Source of the DNA: Mycetohabitans sp. B8 | GTDB lineage: Bacteria; Pseudomonadota; Gammaproteobacteria; Burkholderiales; Burkholderiaceae | Direction: 5' to 3' | Length of the DNA: 64,000 bases | Assembly (NCBI RefSeq): GCF_021991875.1 | Contig: NZ_JAHLKR010000016.1 | Span: 248,001-312,000 of the forward strand | Shown: positions 11,796-23,988 of the stretch, piece by piece | Position numbering within the stretch: position 1 is the stretch's first letter | Layout: each line of letters opens with the position of its first letter | The notes under the pieces: model-generated | The model's database searches: none | What the model was told of the DNA's origin: nothing | What the model saw: the letters and a program-made list of their open reading frames with translations, nothing else | Translations under genes and position numbers: made by a program

Positions 11796-12974
11796 ATGAC
11801 GTTACATTCGAGTCCTGTCAAGCTTGCGATGGTGGCGGGGGAGCCGTCCGGCGATCTGTTGGCGGCGTCGTTGCTCGACGGGCTCGCCGCGCGTCTTCCG
11901 GCAGGCACACAGTACTATGGCATCGGTGGCCCGAGGATGGCCGCGCACGGGTTTGACGCACACTGGCCGATAGACAAGTTATCGGTGCGCGGGTATGTCG
12001 AGGCACTGCGCCATATCCCGGACATCTTGCGCATCCGCGGTGAATTGAAGCGGCAGCTGTTGGCCGAGCCGCCAAGCGCGTTCATCGGCGTCGATGCGCC
12101 AGATTTCAACTTCTCGCTTGAGGAGGCGCTGCGGCACGCGGGTATTCCGACGGTTCACTTTGTTTGCCCGTCAATCTGGGCGTGGCGGGGCGGGCGCATT
12201 AAGAAGATCGTCAAGGCGGTCGACCACATGCTGTGCGTGTTTCCGTTTGAAACGGCGATTTTGGACAAGGCCGGCGTGGCATCCACGTATGTCGGGCATC
12301 CGCTGGCTGACGCGATTCCGCTGCAGCCGGACTGCCTGAGCGCGCGGCGCGCGAGTGGCTTGCCGGACGAGGGACCCGTCGTCGCGGTGCTGCCGGGCAG
12401 CCGCCGTTCCGAGATCGAGTTGATCGGCCCGACGTTCTTTGCGACGATGGACCTGATGCACCAGCGCGAGACATCGTTGCGCTTTGTCGTGCCTGCGCCG
12501 AACGCGTCCATCCGCGCGCTGCTGCAGCCGCTCGCGGACCGCTACCCGACATTGCCGCTGACGCTGACTGAGGGCAATGCCCAGGTGGCGATGACGGCGG
12601 CCGACGCAGTGCTAGTCAAGAGCGGCACCGTGACGCTGGAAGCCGCATTGCTGAAAAAGCCGATGGTGATTTCTTACAAGGTGCCATGGCTGACCGGGCA
12701 GATCATGCAGCGGCAAGGTTATCTGCCGTACGTCGGTTTGCCGAACATCCTTGCCGGCCGGTTCGTTGTGCCCGAAATCCTGCAGCACTTCGCGACGCCG
12801 GAGGCGCTTGCCGATGCGATGCTGTTGCAACTGAACGATGAGGCGAACCGTCGTACGCTGGTCGAACTGTTCACCGAGATGCACGAACGATTGCGTTGCA
12901 ACACCGCCGAGCGTGCCGCGGAAGTGGTCGTCGATATCATCGACTCGAGCCCGTCGGGCAGGAGGCCTCGATGA
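11796..12974 (+). CDS. lpxB: Lipid A disaccharide synthase
   Basis: 392 residues from the ATG at 11796; the frame is open further upstream, but that part overlaps lpxA. LpxB is a GT-B (family 19) glycosyltransferase that joins UDP-2,3-diacylglucosamine and lipid X at the inner membrane. The signature [12 protein letters not shown] is at residues 11-22, and [15 protein letters not shown] and [10 protein letters not shown] are typical. Its TGA overlaps the ATG of rnhB (ATGA at 12971-12974). Confidence 0.96.
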   Translation: MTLHSSPVKLAMVAGEPSGDLLAASLLDGLAARLPAGTQYYGIGGPRMAAHGFDAHWPIDKLSVRGYVEALRHIPDILRIRGELKRQLLAEPPSAFIGVDAPDFNFSLEEALRHAGIPTVHFVCPSIWAWRGGRIKKIVKAVDHMLCVFPFETAILDKAGVASTYVGHPLADAIPLQPDCLSARRASGLPDEGPVVAVLPGSRRSEIELIGPTFFATMDLMHQRETSLRFVVPAPNASIRALLQPLADRYPTLPLTLTEGNAQVAMTAADAVLVKSGTVTLEAALLKKPMVISYKVPWLTGQIMQRQGYLPYVGLPNILAGRFVVPEILQHFATPEALADAMLLQLNDEANRRTLVELFTEMHERLRCNTAERAAEVVVDIIDSSPSGRRPR

Positions 12975-13774
12975 CCGGGCGCCGTATGCGTGCGCCCGGC
13001 TGCGGTGGCGCGCCTGCTGTTGCGCAGCGCGGGCTGGACTTCGATGATCCGGCCGACCTCGTTTGCGGCGTTGATGAAGCGGGGCGCGGGCCGTTGGCGG
13101 GTCCGGTGGTGGCCGCTGCGGTGATTCTCAATCCCGCCGCACCGCGTATTCGCGGGCTCGATGACTCCAAGGCGCTGAGTTCGGCGACGCGCGAAAAACT
13201 GTTCGACCGGATTATTGAGCGCTCGCTGGCCTATTGCGTCGCGTCGGCGAGCGTCGACGAAATCGATACGCTCAATATCCTGCATGCGACGATGTTGGCG
13301 ATGCAGCGCGCGGTGCAGGGTCTCGCGGTCACGCCCGCGCTGGTTCAGGTCGACGGTAACCGCTGCCCGGTGCTGTCGGTGCGATCCGAAGCGGTGATTG
13401 GGGGCGATGCGCTAGTGCCGTCGATCTCCGCCGCGTCGATTCTGGCGAAGGTCACGCGGGACCGGATGATGCATGCGTTGCATGATGAGTTTCCGCATTA
13501 TGGATTTGACGCACATGTGGGCTATGGCACGCCGCGGCACTTGGCTGCGCTGCGTCTCCATGGGCCGTGCATGCACCACCGGCGCTCGTTTGCGCCGGTG
13601 CGCAAAGCCTATTTGAGCTTCGGGCTGGACGCGATGCCTGTGGGTGGGGTGGACGCGTCGCCGGCGCGTGCCAGCGCCAGCGACGCTGCGGCGGGCACGA
13701 GTGCGCAGCCCGCAGCGCGGGACAGCGGGCGGTGCGACGACAGTCGCTTGACCGACGACGCGCCGCCATGCTGA
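12971..13774 (+). CDS. rnhB: Ribonuclease HII
   Basis: About 267 residues from the ATG that overlaps the lpxB stop. RNase HII removes ribonucleotides misincorporated in DNA and RNA primers. The catalytic Asp-Glu pair is in [15 protein letters not shown]. The later DSKALS and [17 protein letters not shown] motifs complete the fold. The last about 45 residues are a low-complexity tail rich in Ala, Ser and Asp, longer than in most RNase HII proteins and probably disordered. Genomic order after lpxB is the standard one. Confidence 0.94.
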   Translation: MTGRRMRAPGCGGAPAVAQRGLDFDDPADLVCGVDEAGRGPLAGPVVAAAVILNPAAPRIRGLDDSKALSSATREKLFDRIIERSLAYCVASASVDEIDTLNILHATMLAMQRAVQGLAVTPALVQVDGNRCPVLSVRSEAVIGGDALVPSISAASILAKVTRDRMMHALHDEFPHYGFDAHVGYGTPRHLAALRLHGPCMHHRRSFAPVRKAYLSFGLDAMPVGGVDASPARASASDAAAGTSAQPAARDSGRCDDSRLTDDAPPC

Positions 13775-13804
13775 GCCGTGCGACACTGCCCGCCGGCTGA
13801 GCCG

Positions 13805-14584
13805 ATGAAAACCATCACATCGCGGGACAATCCGCTGTTCAAGCACCTCAAGGCGCTGACAGTCCCTGCACAGCAGAGAAAACGTGGCCAGGCACTGTTC
13901 GAGGGCCTGCACTTGGCCGAAGCCTATCTCGATTCGGTCGGCCAGCCGGTGCATTGCGTGCTGACCGAGTCGGCGCTGGCGCAGGTGCAGACCGCGCAGA
14001 TCGTCGCGCGGCTCGATCCATCCCGGCTCGTGCGGTTCAGCGACGCGTTGTTCTCGCAGTTGTCGACGCTCGTGAATGGGATCGGCATTGCATTCGTGGT
14101 GGACGTGCGGCCACGGCCGCTGCCCGAACGCGTCGAGACCACTTGCGTGGTGCTCGACGGCGTGCAGGACGCCGGCAATGTCGGCTCGATCCTGCGCAGT
14201 GCCGCTGCGGCCGGGATCGGCGACGTGTTCTGCTCGCCTGGCACGGCGCACGCGTGGTCGCCCAAGGTATTGCGTGCCGGCATGGGCGCGCAATTTCTGC
14301 TGCGCGTGCACGAGCAGGTGGAGGCCGCCGACGTGTTGGCACGGCTCGCAGTGCCGGTGTTCGTCACCGATTCGCATGACGCACAGGCGCTGTACGATGT
14401 CGACCTGAGCGGGCCGCTTGCGTGGGTGTTCGGCAACGAGGGCGCCGGCGTGTCGGCCGAGTGGCGTGCCGCGGTGGGCCGGCGCGTGACCATTCCGCAG
14501 CCCGGCGGCATGGAGTCATTGAACGTCGCTGCTGCTGCCGCCGTGTGCTTTTTCGAGCAATGCCGGCAACGGCGTGTCGCGTAG
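13805..14584 (+). CDS. TrmH/SpoU-family RNA 2'-O-methyltransferase
   Basis: 259 residues. A small N-terminal substrate-binding domain (MKTITSRDNPLFKHLKAL onward) precedes the SPOUT knot domain. The three family motifs are visible: LDGVQDAGNVGSILRSAAA, VFGNEGAGVSAEW and IPQPGGMESLNVAAAAAV. The protein therefore methylates a ribose 2'-OH of rRNA or tRNA using S-adenosylmethionine. Similarity to RlmB-type enzymes is only at family level, so the exact target nucleotide is not assigned. ATG 13805 is chosen because the upstream extension has no family similarity. It closes the envelope operon and converges with ppsR. Confidence 0.88.
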   Translation: MKTITSRDNPLFKHLKALTVPAQQRKRGQALFEGLHLAEAYLDSVGQPVHCVLTESALAQVQTAQIVARLDPSRLVRFSDALFSQLSTLVNGIGIAFVVDVRPRPLPERVETTCVVLDGVQDAGNVGSILRSAAAAGIGDVFCSPGTAHAWSPKVLRAGMGAQFLLRVHEQVEAADVLARLAVPVFVTDSHDAQALYDVDLSGPLAWVFGNEGAGVSAEWRAAVGRRVTIPQPGGMESLNVAAAAAVCFFEQCRQRRVA

Positions 14585-14594
14585 CGGCGCGCGC

Positions 14595-15413
14595 TTAGTA
14601 AGATTGCCGCTCGAGCTTAATTTCCTGCAGGATCGTCGTCGCGATCTCCTCGATTGACTTGTGCGTCGACGACAGCCATTTGATGCCTTCGCGGCGCATC
14701 AGCGCCTCGGCCTCGTTGACCTCGTAGCGGCAGTTTTCTGGCGCAGCGTACTTGCTGCCTGGGCGGCGTTCGTTGCGGATCTCAGCGAGCCGCTGCGGAT
14801 CGATCGACAGCCCAAAGATCTTGTTGAGATGGGCACGCAGCGGCGTCGGCAGTTTGCCTCGCTCGAAGTCTTCCGGGATTAACGGGTAATTGGCCGCCTT
14901 CACACCGTACTGCATCGCCAGATAGAGGCTGGTAGGCGTCTTGCCGCTGCGCGACACGCCGACCAGGATCACGTCTGCGTCCTGCAGATTGCGGTTGCTC
15001 TGGCCATCATCATGCGCGAGCGAGAAATTGATCGCCTCGATCCGGTTCTTGTACTCCTCGGTATCGGCGGCTTGGTGGCCACGGCCGATCGCGTGGGTTG
15101 ATTGGGTTTGCAATTCCTGCTCTAGCGGCTCGATGAAGGTCTGGAACATGTCCATGACCAGCGCTTTCGAGCGCTTGACGATCTCGTTTGATTGGCTATC
15201 GACGAGCGTCGTAAAGACGACCGGGCGGCGGCCGTCCAGCGTGGCCGCCTCATTGATTTTCTGGACCGTGGCGTAAGCCTTCTCCGACGAGTCGATGAAT
15301 GGCACGCGCACGAGGCGGAATTTTTGATCGAACTGGGACAGGATCGAATGCGCGAATGTTTCCGCAGTGATGCCGGTGCCATCGGAGACGATGAATACAG
15401 TCGGTGCAGGCAT
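14595..15413 (-). CDS. ppsR: PEP synthase regulatory kinase/pyrophosphorylase (DUF299)
   Basis: 272 residues. This family reversibly inactivates PEP synthase by ADP-dependent threonine phosphorylation and reactivates it by phosphate-dependent dephosphorylation. The N-terminal FIVSDGTGITAETFAHS and the P-loop-like GVSRSGKTPTSLYLA are diagnostic. It is divergent from ppsA, its presumed substrate, separated by about 370 bases, an arrangement common in Burkholderia. Complete and undamaged. Confidence 0.94.
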   Translation of the reverse strand: MPAPTVFIVSDGTGITAETFAHSILSQFDQKFRLVRVPFIDSSEKAYATVQKINEAATLDGRRPVVFTTLVDSQSNEIVKRSKALVMDMFQTFIEPLEQELQTQSTHAIGRGHQAADTEEYKNRIEAINFSLAHDDGQSNRNLQDADVILVGVSRSGKTPTSLYLAMQYGVKAANYPLIPEDFERGKLPTPLRAHLNKIFGLSIDPQRLAEIRNERRPGSKYAAPENCRYEVNEAEALMRREGIKWLSSTHKSIEEIATTILQEIKLERQSY

Positions 15414-15785
15414 GATGCTTGTCTAGTAGAGCGCCGCGCGGGGCAGACTCGGATTTCCGTCGGTCAAAGGGCCTGAGCGGGAATTCTGGGTTTTTTTGCA
15501 GAGTAGCACGGTAGAATAGCGGCAACTTGTTTGACAAGCAATTGCAGGCGATGTCCGCGAACTGGCGGCAAGCCTTGTCCCGCAAGGCTGGGCAGGTCGG
15601 CGGCGGATGGGTGGGGTGTCGCGCGGTGAGTACATGCCCCCTTTGGCACGGTGCGAGGCGATCCTCGCGGCGTCCGCGATGGCTTGTCAAACAGGTTGCG
15701 CAAGGTGCGTTGCGGCTTCCAATGGAGCCGCGCGCACGGGCCCCACTCGCGCATGCCGGAAATTTTCTACCACTTAGGGGCTTTC

Positions 15786-18191
15786 ATGTCTAACGCAGCA
15801 CATAACGGAGCATACGTCCTACCGTTCGAAGCACTACGAATGACAGACGTCGACTCGGTCGGCGGAAAAAATGCATCGCTGGGCGAGATGATCAGCCAAC
15901 TGGCTGCGGCAGGCGTTCGCGTGCCGACCGGTTTCGCGACGACCGCGCACGCATTCCGCGAATTCCTCGCACACAATGACTTAACCGGGCGGATCGCTAA
16001 GCGCCTTGAGACGCTCGATGTCGATGACGTGAAGGCGCTGGCCGAGGCCGGCAAGGACATCCGCCAGTGGATCATCGACGCGCCGCTGCAACCGCGCCTG
16101 GATGCGCAGATTCGCGAGCAGTTTGACAAGCTGCAGGCATCCTCGCCCCAGGAGCTGTCGTTCGCGGTGCGCTCGTCGGCCACGGCCGAGGATTTGCCAG
16201 ACGCGTCGTTTGCCGGCCAGCAGGAGTCGTATCTGAACGTTGTGGGCATCGACGACGTGCTGGATCGCATCAAACACGTGTTCGCGTCGCTGTATAACGA
16301 CCGCGCGATTTCATATCGCGTGCACAAGGGCTTCACGCACGCCGAGGTGGCGTTGTCCGCCGGCGTGCAGCGGATGGTGCGCTCGGACGTCGGCGCGGCC
16401 GGCGTGATGTTCACGCTGGATACCGAATCGGGCTTTCGTGACGCCGTGTTCATCACCTCCAGCTACGGACTGGGCGAGACCGTGGTGCAGGGCGCGGTGA
16501 ACCCGGACGAGTTCTACGTGTTCAAGACGACGCTCGCGCAGGGGCGGTATCCGATCATCCGCCGCTCGATTGGCTCCAAGCTGATCAAGATGGAGTTCAC
16601 GCAGCCGGGCGAGTCGGGCCGCGTGAAGACGGTTGACGTGCCGGTGGAGCAGCGCAACCGCTATTCGATCACCGACGAGGATGTGATCCAGCTCGCCAAG
16701 TACGCGGTGATCATCGAGAACCACTACCAGCGTCCGATGGACATCGAGTGGGGCAAGGACGGCCGCGATGGCACGTTGTTCATCTTACAGGCGCGCCCCG
16801 AGACGGTGAAGAGCCAGGCGGCTGGCAAGATCGAACAGCGCTTCAAGCTAAAGGGTCAGTCGCAGGTGCTTGCAACCGGCCGGGCGATCGGTCAGAAGAT
16901 TGGCGCCGGTCCGGTGCGCGTGATTCACGATCCTTCCGAGATGGAGCGCGTGCAGCCGGGTGACGTGCTGGTGGCGGACATGACCGATCCGAACTGGGAG
17001 CCGGTGATGAAACGCGCGTCGGCGATCGTCACGAACCGGGGAGGGCGCACTTGCCACGCGGCGATCATCGCGCGCGAACTTGGCGTGCCGGCCGTGGTCG
17101 GCTGCGGTGACGCGACTGACGTGCTGAAGGACGGTGCGCTGGTGACGGTATCGTGCGCGGAAGGCGACGAGGGCAAGATTTACGACGGCTTGCTTGAGAC
17201 CGAGGTGACCGAGGTGCAGCGCGGCGAGTTGCCGAAGATCCCGGTCAAAATCATGATGAATGTGGGCAACCCCCAACTCGCGTTCGACTTCGCGCAGTTG
17301 CCGAACGCCGGCGTTGGGCTGGCGCGGCTCGAATTCATCATCAACAACAATATCGGCGTGCATCCGAAGGCGATTCTCGAATATCCGAATGTCGATCAGG
17401 ATTTGAAGAAAGCCGTCGAGAGCGTGGCGCGCGGTCACGCGTCGCCGCGTGCGTTCTATGTTGACAAGCTGACCGAGGGCGTCGCGACGATCGCCGCGGC
17501 ATTCTATCCGAAGCCGGTGATCGTGCGGCTGTCGGACTTCAAGTCGAACGAGTACAAGAAGCTGATTGGCGGTTCGCGCTACGAGCCAGACGAGGAAAAC
17601 CCGATGCTCGGCTTCCGGGGCGCGTCGCGCTACATCGCCGACGATTTCGCGGCCGCGTTCGAAATGGAGTGTCGTGCGCTCAAGCGTGTGCGCGACGAGA
17701 TGGGCCTGACCAACGTCGAAATCATGGTGCCGTTCGTGCGTACGCTGGGACAGGCCAAGCGGGTGGTCGAGCTGCTCGCCCAATTCGGGCTCAAGCGCGG
17801 CGACAACGGCCTGCGGCTGATCATGATGTGCGAGGTGCCGTCCAACGCGATCCTGGCCGAGCAGTTCCTGGCGTATTTCGACGGCTTCTCGATCGGCTCG
17901 AACGATTTGACGCAGTTGACGCTAGGCTTGGACCGGGACTCGGGCATGGAATTGCTCGCCCACGACTTCGACGAGCGTGATCCGGCAGTGTGCTTCATGC
18001 TGTCGCGCGCGATCGAGACCTGCCTGCGGTTGGGCAAGTATGTCGGCATTTGTGGCCAGGGCCCGTCGGACCATCCGGATTTTGCTGCATGGCTGACGAA
18101 GGAAGGGATTGCTTCGATCTCGCTGAATCCGGATACGGTGATCGACACGTGGCAGGCGCTCGCGCAGGTGGACGACGCGAAGGCGGCATGA
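15786..18191 (+). CDS. ppsA: Phosphoenolpyruvate synthase (pyruvate, water dikinase)
   Basis: 801 residues from ATG 15786. It converts pyruvate and ATP to PEP, AMP and phosphate in gluconeogenesis. The ATP-grasp domain starts with [12 protein letters not shown]. The swivelling domain carries the phosphorylated His in [15 protein letters not shown], next to the regulatory Thr that PpsR modifies. The C-terminal TIM barrel has [17 protein letters not shown] and CGQGPSDHP. The frame continues 45 codons upstream, but similarity begins at [15 protein letters not shown] strong terminator follows at 18290. Confidence 0.97.
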   Translation: MSNAAHNGAYVLPFEALRMTDVDSVGGKNASLGEMISQLAAAGVRVPTGFATTAHAFREFLAHNDLTGRIAKRLETLDVDDVKALAEAGKDIRQWIIDAPLQPRLDAQIREQFDKLQASSPQELSFAVRSSATAEDLPDASFAGQQESYLNVVGIDDVLDRIKHVFASLYNDRAISYRVHKGFTHAEVALSAGVQRMVRSDVGAAGVMFTLDTESGFRDAVFITSSYGLGETVVQGAVNPDEFYVFKTTLAQGRYPIIRRSIGSKLIKMEFTQPGESGRVKTVDVPVEQRNRYSITDEDVIQLAKYAVIIENHYQRPMDIEWGKDGRDGTLFILQARPETVKSQAAGKIEQRFKLKGQSQVLATGRAIGQKIGAGPVRVIHDPSEMERVQPGDVLVADMTDPNWEPVMKRASAIVTNRGGRTCHAAIIARELGVPAVVGCGDATDVLKDGALVTVSCAEGDEGKIYDGLLETEVTEVQRGELPKIPVKIMMNVGNPQLAFDFAQLPNAGVGLARLEFIINNNIGVHPKAILEYPNVDQDLKKAVESVARGHASPRAFYVDKLTEGVATIAAAFYPKPVIVRLSDFKSNEYKKLIGGSRYEPDEENPMLGFRGASRYIADDFAAAFEMECRALKRVRDEMGLTNVEIMVPFVRTLGQAKRVVELLAQFGLKRGDNGLRLIMMCEVPSNAILAEQFLAYFDGFSIGSNDLTQLTLGLDRDSGMELLAHDFDERDPAVCFMLSRAIETCLRLGKYVGICGQGPSDHPDFAAWLTKEGIASISLNPDTVIDTWQALAQVDDAKAA

Positions 18192-18289
18192 CGTCGCGGC
18201 CGCCGACGGGTCGGACGATACGCCGGCCGCCAGAAACCGCGCGCTGACGCGCGGTCGGCTCGCGGCCCGAGCCAGCTTCATGTTATAAG

Positions 18290-18321
18290 ACACCTCGGTA
18301 ACGGCACCGGGGTGTTTTTTT
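18290..18321 (+). terminator. Rho-independent terminator of ppsA
   Basis: A 10-bp stem ACACCTCGGT / ACCGGGGTGT (one G-T pair) with a six-base loop AACGGC is followed directly by seven T residues. It lies about 100 bases after the ppsA stop and 16 bases before the next start codon, so it separates ppsA from the NfeD/SPFH pair. Confidence 0.88.
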
Positions 18322-18336
18322 ATTCAAAGGATCGTA

Positions 18337-18798
18337 ATGGCGGGTTCAGGACTCATCTGGTGGATCGTGACCGGCGCGCTGTTGGTGGTCGAGTTGACGA
18401 CCGGCACGTTCTATCTATTGATGATTGCGCTGGGCTGTGCGGCGGGCGGTGTCGCCCACGGAATCGGCATGCCGATGGCTGCGCAGCTTGCGCTGGCCGC
18501 ACTGGTCGCGCTGGCCGCAGTGACAGCGCTGCGGTGTTCCCGCTACGGTGACCGGCAGCGCCGCGACGTACGGGACGCCACGCAGAACGCCGATGTGCTG
18601 CTGGACATCGGCCAGACAGTGCGCGTCGAACGTTGGGATCACGGCCGGGCACGCATCAACTATCGCGGTGCGCAATGGGATGTCGAGCTTCAGCCCGGCG
18701 AGAGCGAGCATGCGCACTGGTATTTGATTCGCCAGGTGCGTGACAATCGGCTCATCGTCGCTGCTCGACCGGCCGCTCGCTCTTCTTCCACAGCCTGA
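18337..18798 (+). CDS. NfeD-family membrane protein
   Basis: 153 residues: hydrophobic segments over the first about 70 residues and a C-terminal OB-fold-like beta domain (RVERWDHGRARINYRGAQWD). Short NfeD proteins almost always neighbour an SPFH/stomatin gene and are thought to act with it in membrane microdomain organisation. The stomatin-like gene follows 14 bases downstream. The function in this organism is inferred from the pairing only. Confidence 0.88.
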   Translation: MAGSGLIWWIVTGALLVVELTTGTFYLLMIALGCAAGGVAHGIGMPMAAQLALAALVALAAVTALRCSRYGDRQRRDVRDATQNADVLLDIGQTVRVERWDHGRARINYRGAQWDVELQPGESEHAHWYLIRQVRDNRLIVAARPAARSSSTA

Positions 18799-18812
18799 CG
18801 AAATACTACGCT

Positions 18813-19733
18813 ATGAATTTGTCAATTATCGCACTGGTCTTGTTTGTCGTCGTGGTGGTGATCGCGACGCAATGCGTGAAGATCACGCCGCAGCAGCACG
18901 CCTGGGTGCTCGAGAGGCTCGGCCGTTATCACGCGACGCTGACGCCGGGCCTGAACATCGTGCTGCCATTCGTCGATCGCGTGGCGTACAAGCATTCGCT
19001 GAAGGAGATCCCGCTCGACGTGCCGTCGCAGGTCTGCATCACGCGCGACAACACGCAACTGCAGGTCGATGGTGTACTGTATTTTCAGGTCACCGATCCG
19101 ATGAAAGCCTCGTACGGCTCGGCGAACTACGTGATGGCGATCACGCAGCTTGCTCAGACGACGTTACGCTCGGTCATTGGCAAGATGGAACTGGACAAGA
19201 CGTTCGAGGAGCGCGACCTGATCAACCACAGCATCGTGTCGGCGCTCGACGAGGCGGCGGCGAATTGGGGCGTGAAGGTGCTGCGCTACGAAATCAAGGA
19301 TCTGACGCCGCCCAACGAAATTCTGCGTGCAATGCAGTCGCAGATTACGGCCGAGCGGGAGAAGCGGGCGTTGATTGCTGCGTCCGAGGGCCGCAAGCAA
19401 GAACAGATTAACCTGGCGTCCGGCGCGCGCGAGGCGGCGATCCAGCAATCCGAAGGGGAGAAACAGGCCGCGATCAACCAGGCCCAGGGGCAGGCTGCTG
19501 CCATTCTCGCCGTGGCTGATGCGAATGCGCAAGCGATCCAGAAAATCGCCGACGCGATTCAGTCGCGTGGCGGCACGGAGGCGGTGAATCTGAAGGTCGC
19601 CGAACAATATGTCAGTGCTTTTGGCAACCTGGCCAAGCAAGGCAATACACTGATTGTCCCGGCCAATCTGGCCGACATGAGCACAATGATTGCCTCCGCG
19701 CTGAGCATCGTGCACGCCAAGCGTGACGTGTAG
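18813..19733 (+). CDS. SPFH/stomatin-like membrane protein (QmcA-type paraslipin)
   Basis: 306 residues. One N-terminal membrane anchor (residues 3-21) is followed by an SPFH/band-7 domain (ITPQQHAWVLERLGRYH through SVIGKMELDKTFEERD) and then a long Ala/Glu/Gln-rich coiled coil (residues about 180-240). Such proteins form large oligomers at the inner membrane and interact with FtsH-type proteases in other bacteria. It forms an operon with the upstream NfeD gene. It most resembles the QmcA branch, but no direct functional residues are known. Confidence 0.9.
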   Translation: MNLSIIALVLFVVVVVIATQCVKITPQQHAWVLERLGRYHATLTPGLNIVLPFVDRVAYKHSLKEIPLDVPSQVCITRDNTQLQVDGVLYFQVTDPMKASYGSANYVMAITQLAQTTLRSVIGKMELDKTFEERDLINHSIVSALDEAAANWGVKVLRYEIKDLTPPNEILRAMQSQITAEREKRALIAASEGRKQEQINLASGAREAAIQQSEGEKQAAINQAQGQAAAILAVADANAQAIQKIADAIQSRGGTEAVNLKVAEQYVSAFGNLAKQGNTLIVPANLADMSTMIASALSIVHAKRDV

Positions 19734-19816
19734 CCGAAACAGCGTGTTGGCCAAGCCGCCAGGCGCACGCGTCATGTTGTCACACGCGGGGGCGGGCGGC
19801 GTCGCGGCGCACGCCG

Positions 19817-20266
19817 CTAGCGCGTCGTGTTTTTCAGCAGTTGTGCCTTCTCGCGTTGCCAGTCGCGCTTCTTTTCGGTCTCGCGTTTGTCGTGCAGTTT
19901 CTTGCCGCGGGCCAGGCCGATTTCACACTTCACCCGTCCATTCTTGTAGTGGAAGTTCAGCGGCACTAGCGTGTAGCCACGCTGCTCGACCTTGCCGATC
20001 AGCTTGCGGATCTCATCGGCGTTGAGCAGCAACTTGCGCGTGCGCACAGGGTCTGCGTGCACGTGCGTCGAGGCGGTCTGCAACGGGCTGATGTGCGTGC
20101 CGATCAAAAACAGCTCGCCGTTGCGTATGACAACATAGCCTTCCTTGATCTGGCCGCGCCCGGCGCGCAGTGCTTTGACCTCCCAGCCCTCAAGCACGAG
20201 CCCCGCCTCGTAGCGTTCTTCGATGAAGTAATCAAAGAAGGCTTTCTTGTTGTCGATGATGCTCAT
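19817..20266 (-). CDS. smpB: tmRNA-binding protein SmpB
   Basis: 149 residues, the usual size. SmpB brings tmRNA (SsrA) to stalled ribosomes for trans-translation. The OB-fold core begins [28 protein letters not shown] (quoted in part), with the conserved GxxxxxK tail region ([20 protein letters not shown]) that mimics the mRNA entry channel occupant. It is divergent from ratA, a layout conserved in Betaproteobacteria. The ssrA gene is not in this window. Confidence 0.94.
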   Translation of the reverse strand: MSIIDNKKAFFDYFIEERYEAGLVLEGWEVKALRAGRGQIKEGYVVIRNGELFLIGTHISPLQTASTHVHADPVRTRKLLLNADEIRKLIGKVEQRGYTLVPLNFHYKNGRVKCEIGLARGKKLHDKRETEKKRDWQREKAQLLKNTTR

Positions 20267-20402
20267 GAATGGGTTTGACCAACTCAGATAAAATTACGAT
20301 TTTAGCAAAGCGACTCGGCGCCGAAGGCCGCGTCGCGTCCGCGCGTGCTCTCTGGGCTCGCCGCGACGCGCGCGGCGCCACGCGCCTCCTCGATGCCCTT
20401 TT

Positions 20403-20840
20403 ATGGCAGACGTCCAGAAAACCGTCTTAATTCGTTATTCCGCCGAACGCATGTTCGACCTTGTGACTGACGTCGCCGACTATCCAAACTTTCTGCCTTG
20501 GTGCGGCAGCGTCGAGATCCGACACCAGGACGAGACAAGCATGGAAGCACGGATCGACATCCGCTTCAAGGGTATTCATCAGCATTTCGCCACACATAAC
20601 AAGCAACGGCGCCCGGAACGGATCGATATGGAGTTTACCGAAGGGCCTTTCAAGCGGTTCACTGGCTATTGGAACTTTATCCCGCTGCGGGACGATGCGT
20701 GCAAGGTTGAGTTCGCGTTGCACTATGAGTTTTCCAGCATCATCTTAGAGAAATTGATCGGACCGGTGTTCAATCACATCACGAACACGTTCGTCGAATC
20801 GTTCGTCAAGCGGGCAGGAGAGCGCTATGGCAAGCGTTGA
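20403..20840 (+). CDS. ratA: RatA-like START/SRPBCC-domain protein
   Basis: 145 residues, one SRPBCC (polyketide cyclase/START-like) domain. The family includes E. coli RatA (YfjG), reported to bind 50S subunits, and the coenzyme Q chaperone Coq10, so ubiquinone binding is an alternative role. The opening VLIRYSAERMFDLVTDVADYP and PWC motif (FLPWCGSVEI) are characteristic. Its end overlaps the start of rnfH, matching the conserved smpB / ratA-rnfH neighbourhood. Confidence 0.9.
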   Translation: MADVQKTVLIRYSAERMFDLVTDVADYPNFLPWCGSVEIRHQDETSMEARIDIRFKGIHQHFATHNKQRRPERIDMEFTEGPFKRFTGYWNFIPLRDDACKVEFALHYEFSSIILEKLIGPVFNHITNTFVESFVKRAGERYGKR

Positions 20841-21195
20841 TCCGGCGGCGCTGGGCGGCGGCGCCGGGGCCATGCTCGAGGTGCAAGTTTGTTATGCGCT
20901 GCCCGACACCCAAACGCTCGTCGATTTGCGACTGCCGATCGGCGCGACGCTGCGTGAGGCCATCGAGGCCAGCGGGATCGTCGCGATACATCCGCAGATC
21001 GACCTGGCCCAGCAGCGCGTCGGCGTGTTCGGACGCATCCGCGTGCTGGACTCGACGCTCGAGCATGGTGACCGCGTGGAGATCTATCGGCCGTTGACCG
21101 TCGATCCGAAGCTCGCGCGGCAGCGCCGCGTCGACAAGTCCCGCCACAGTGGTTCGCTCGAAGGACGCAAATGGCGTGCGAAAGACGCGCGCTGA
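20827..21195 (+). CDS. rnfH: RnfH-family ubiquitin-like protein
   Basis: 122 residues. After a 15-residue N-terminal extension the beta-grasp (ubiquitin-like) domain runs from LEVQVCYALPDTQTLVDLRL to HGDRVEIYRPL, which is the UPF0125/RnfH signature. The C terminus is basic (KLARQRRVDKSRHSG). The ATG at 20827 overlaps ratA by 14 bases, so translation is coupled. The biochemical role of this family is not settled. Downstream the plus strand runs into a decayed minus-strand transporter. Confidence 0.88.
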   Translation: MASVDPAALGGGAGAMLEVQVCYALPDTQTLVDLRLPIGATLREAIEASGIVAIHPQIDLAQQRVGVFGRIRVLDSTLEHGDRVEIYRPLTVDPKLARQRRVDKSRHSGSLEGRKWRAKDAR

Positions 21196-21239
21196 AGCGT
21201 GCCGCGCATGATGCGCTCCCGTTGGTGGCGCTCGGCACG

Positions 21240-21573
21240 TCAGTGCGCCGAGACTGGCGTGTTCTCCTCGATCGCGTGCCGCGACTTGCCGGGGGGCGAC
21301 GGTTGACTCGCGTGCTGGCGGACTGACCTGCCCACGCCCGCAACCAGCAGCCCAATCGCGCCCCATTCGAGTGCGTGCGGCCAGCGCTGCGCGTAGATGA
21401 ACCCGTACACGAGCGCGAACAGCGTCTCGAACACGATCAACTAGCCTGACAGCGTCCAGGGCAGGTGTTTCGCCGCAGCGTTCCATAACGCATTGCCCCA
21501 CCATGAACAGCCGATGGCGATGGCCAGGTTGAGCGCCCAGAACAGTTGCCAGCGTTCGGCATTGAGCGCTGGC
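21240..21573 (-). pseudogene. EamA/DMT-family exporter, C-terminal remnant with nonsense codon
   Basis: Read on the minus strand, codons from about 21571 give ALNAERWQLFWALNLA, then CSWWGNALWNAAAKHLPW, a TAG at about 21444-21446, and then LIVFETLFALVYGFIYAQ to a stop at 21240. This is the C-terminal third of a drug/metabolite transporter of the EamA type. The TAG stands where the sequence context suggests Gln (CAG to TAG). The N-terminal about 200 residues are missing, so the gene is both truncated and interrupted. No function remains. Confidence 0.8.
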
Positions 21574-21682
21574 TGCCCGGCTGCGGTTCATTCGTGATGT
21601 TTGTCGAATCCTGCAATGGGCGCAACGCTCACGTCGGCCCGGGCAAAAAATGGGGTCATAGATGTAACTGGCTGTTCAGACA

Positions 21683-23869
<2,187 letters not shown>

Positions 23870-23988
23870 ACGGCGCGTCGATATCCGCTTGGAACGTGCC
23901 TCCGGCCGTATTGCACGCCGTGCTGCCGTCGGGTCCGCGCACAGCGCGGTTTGTCCCGTTTTTACTCTATTGAGATTCACCCATTGCC

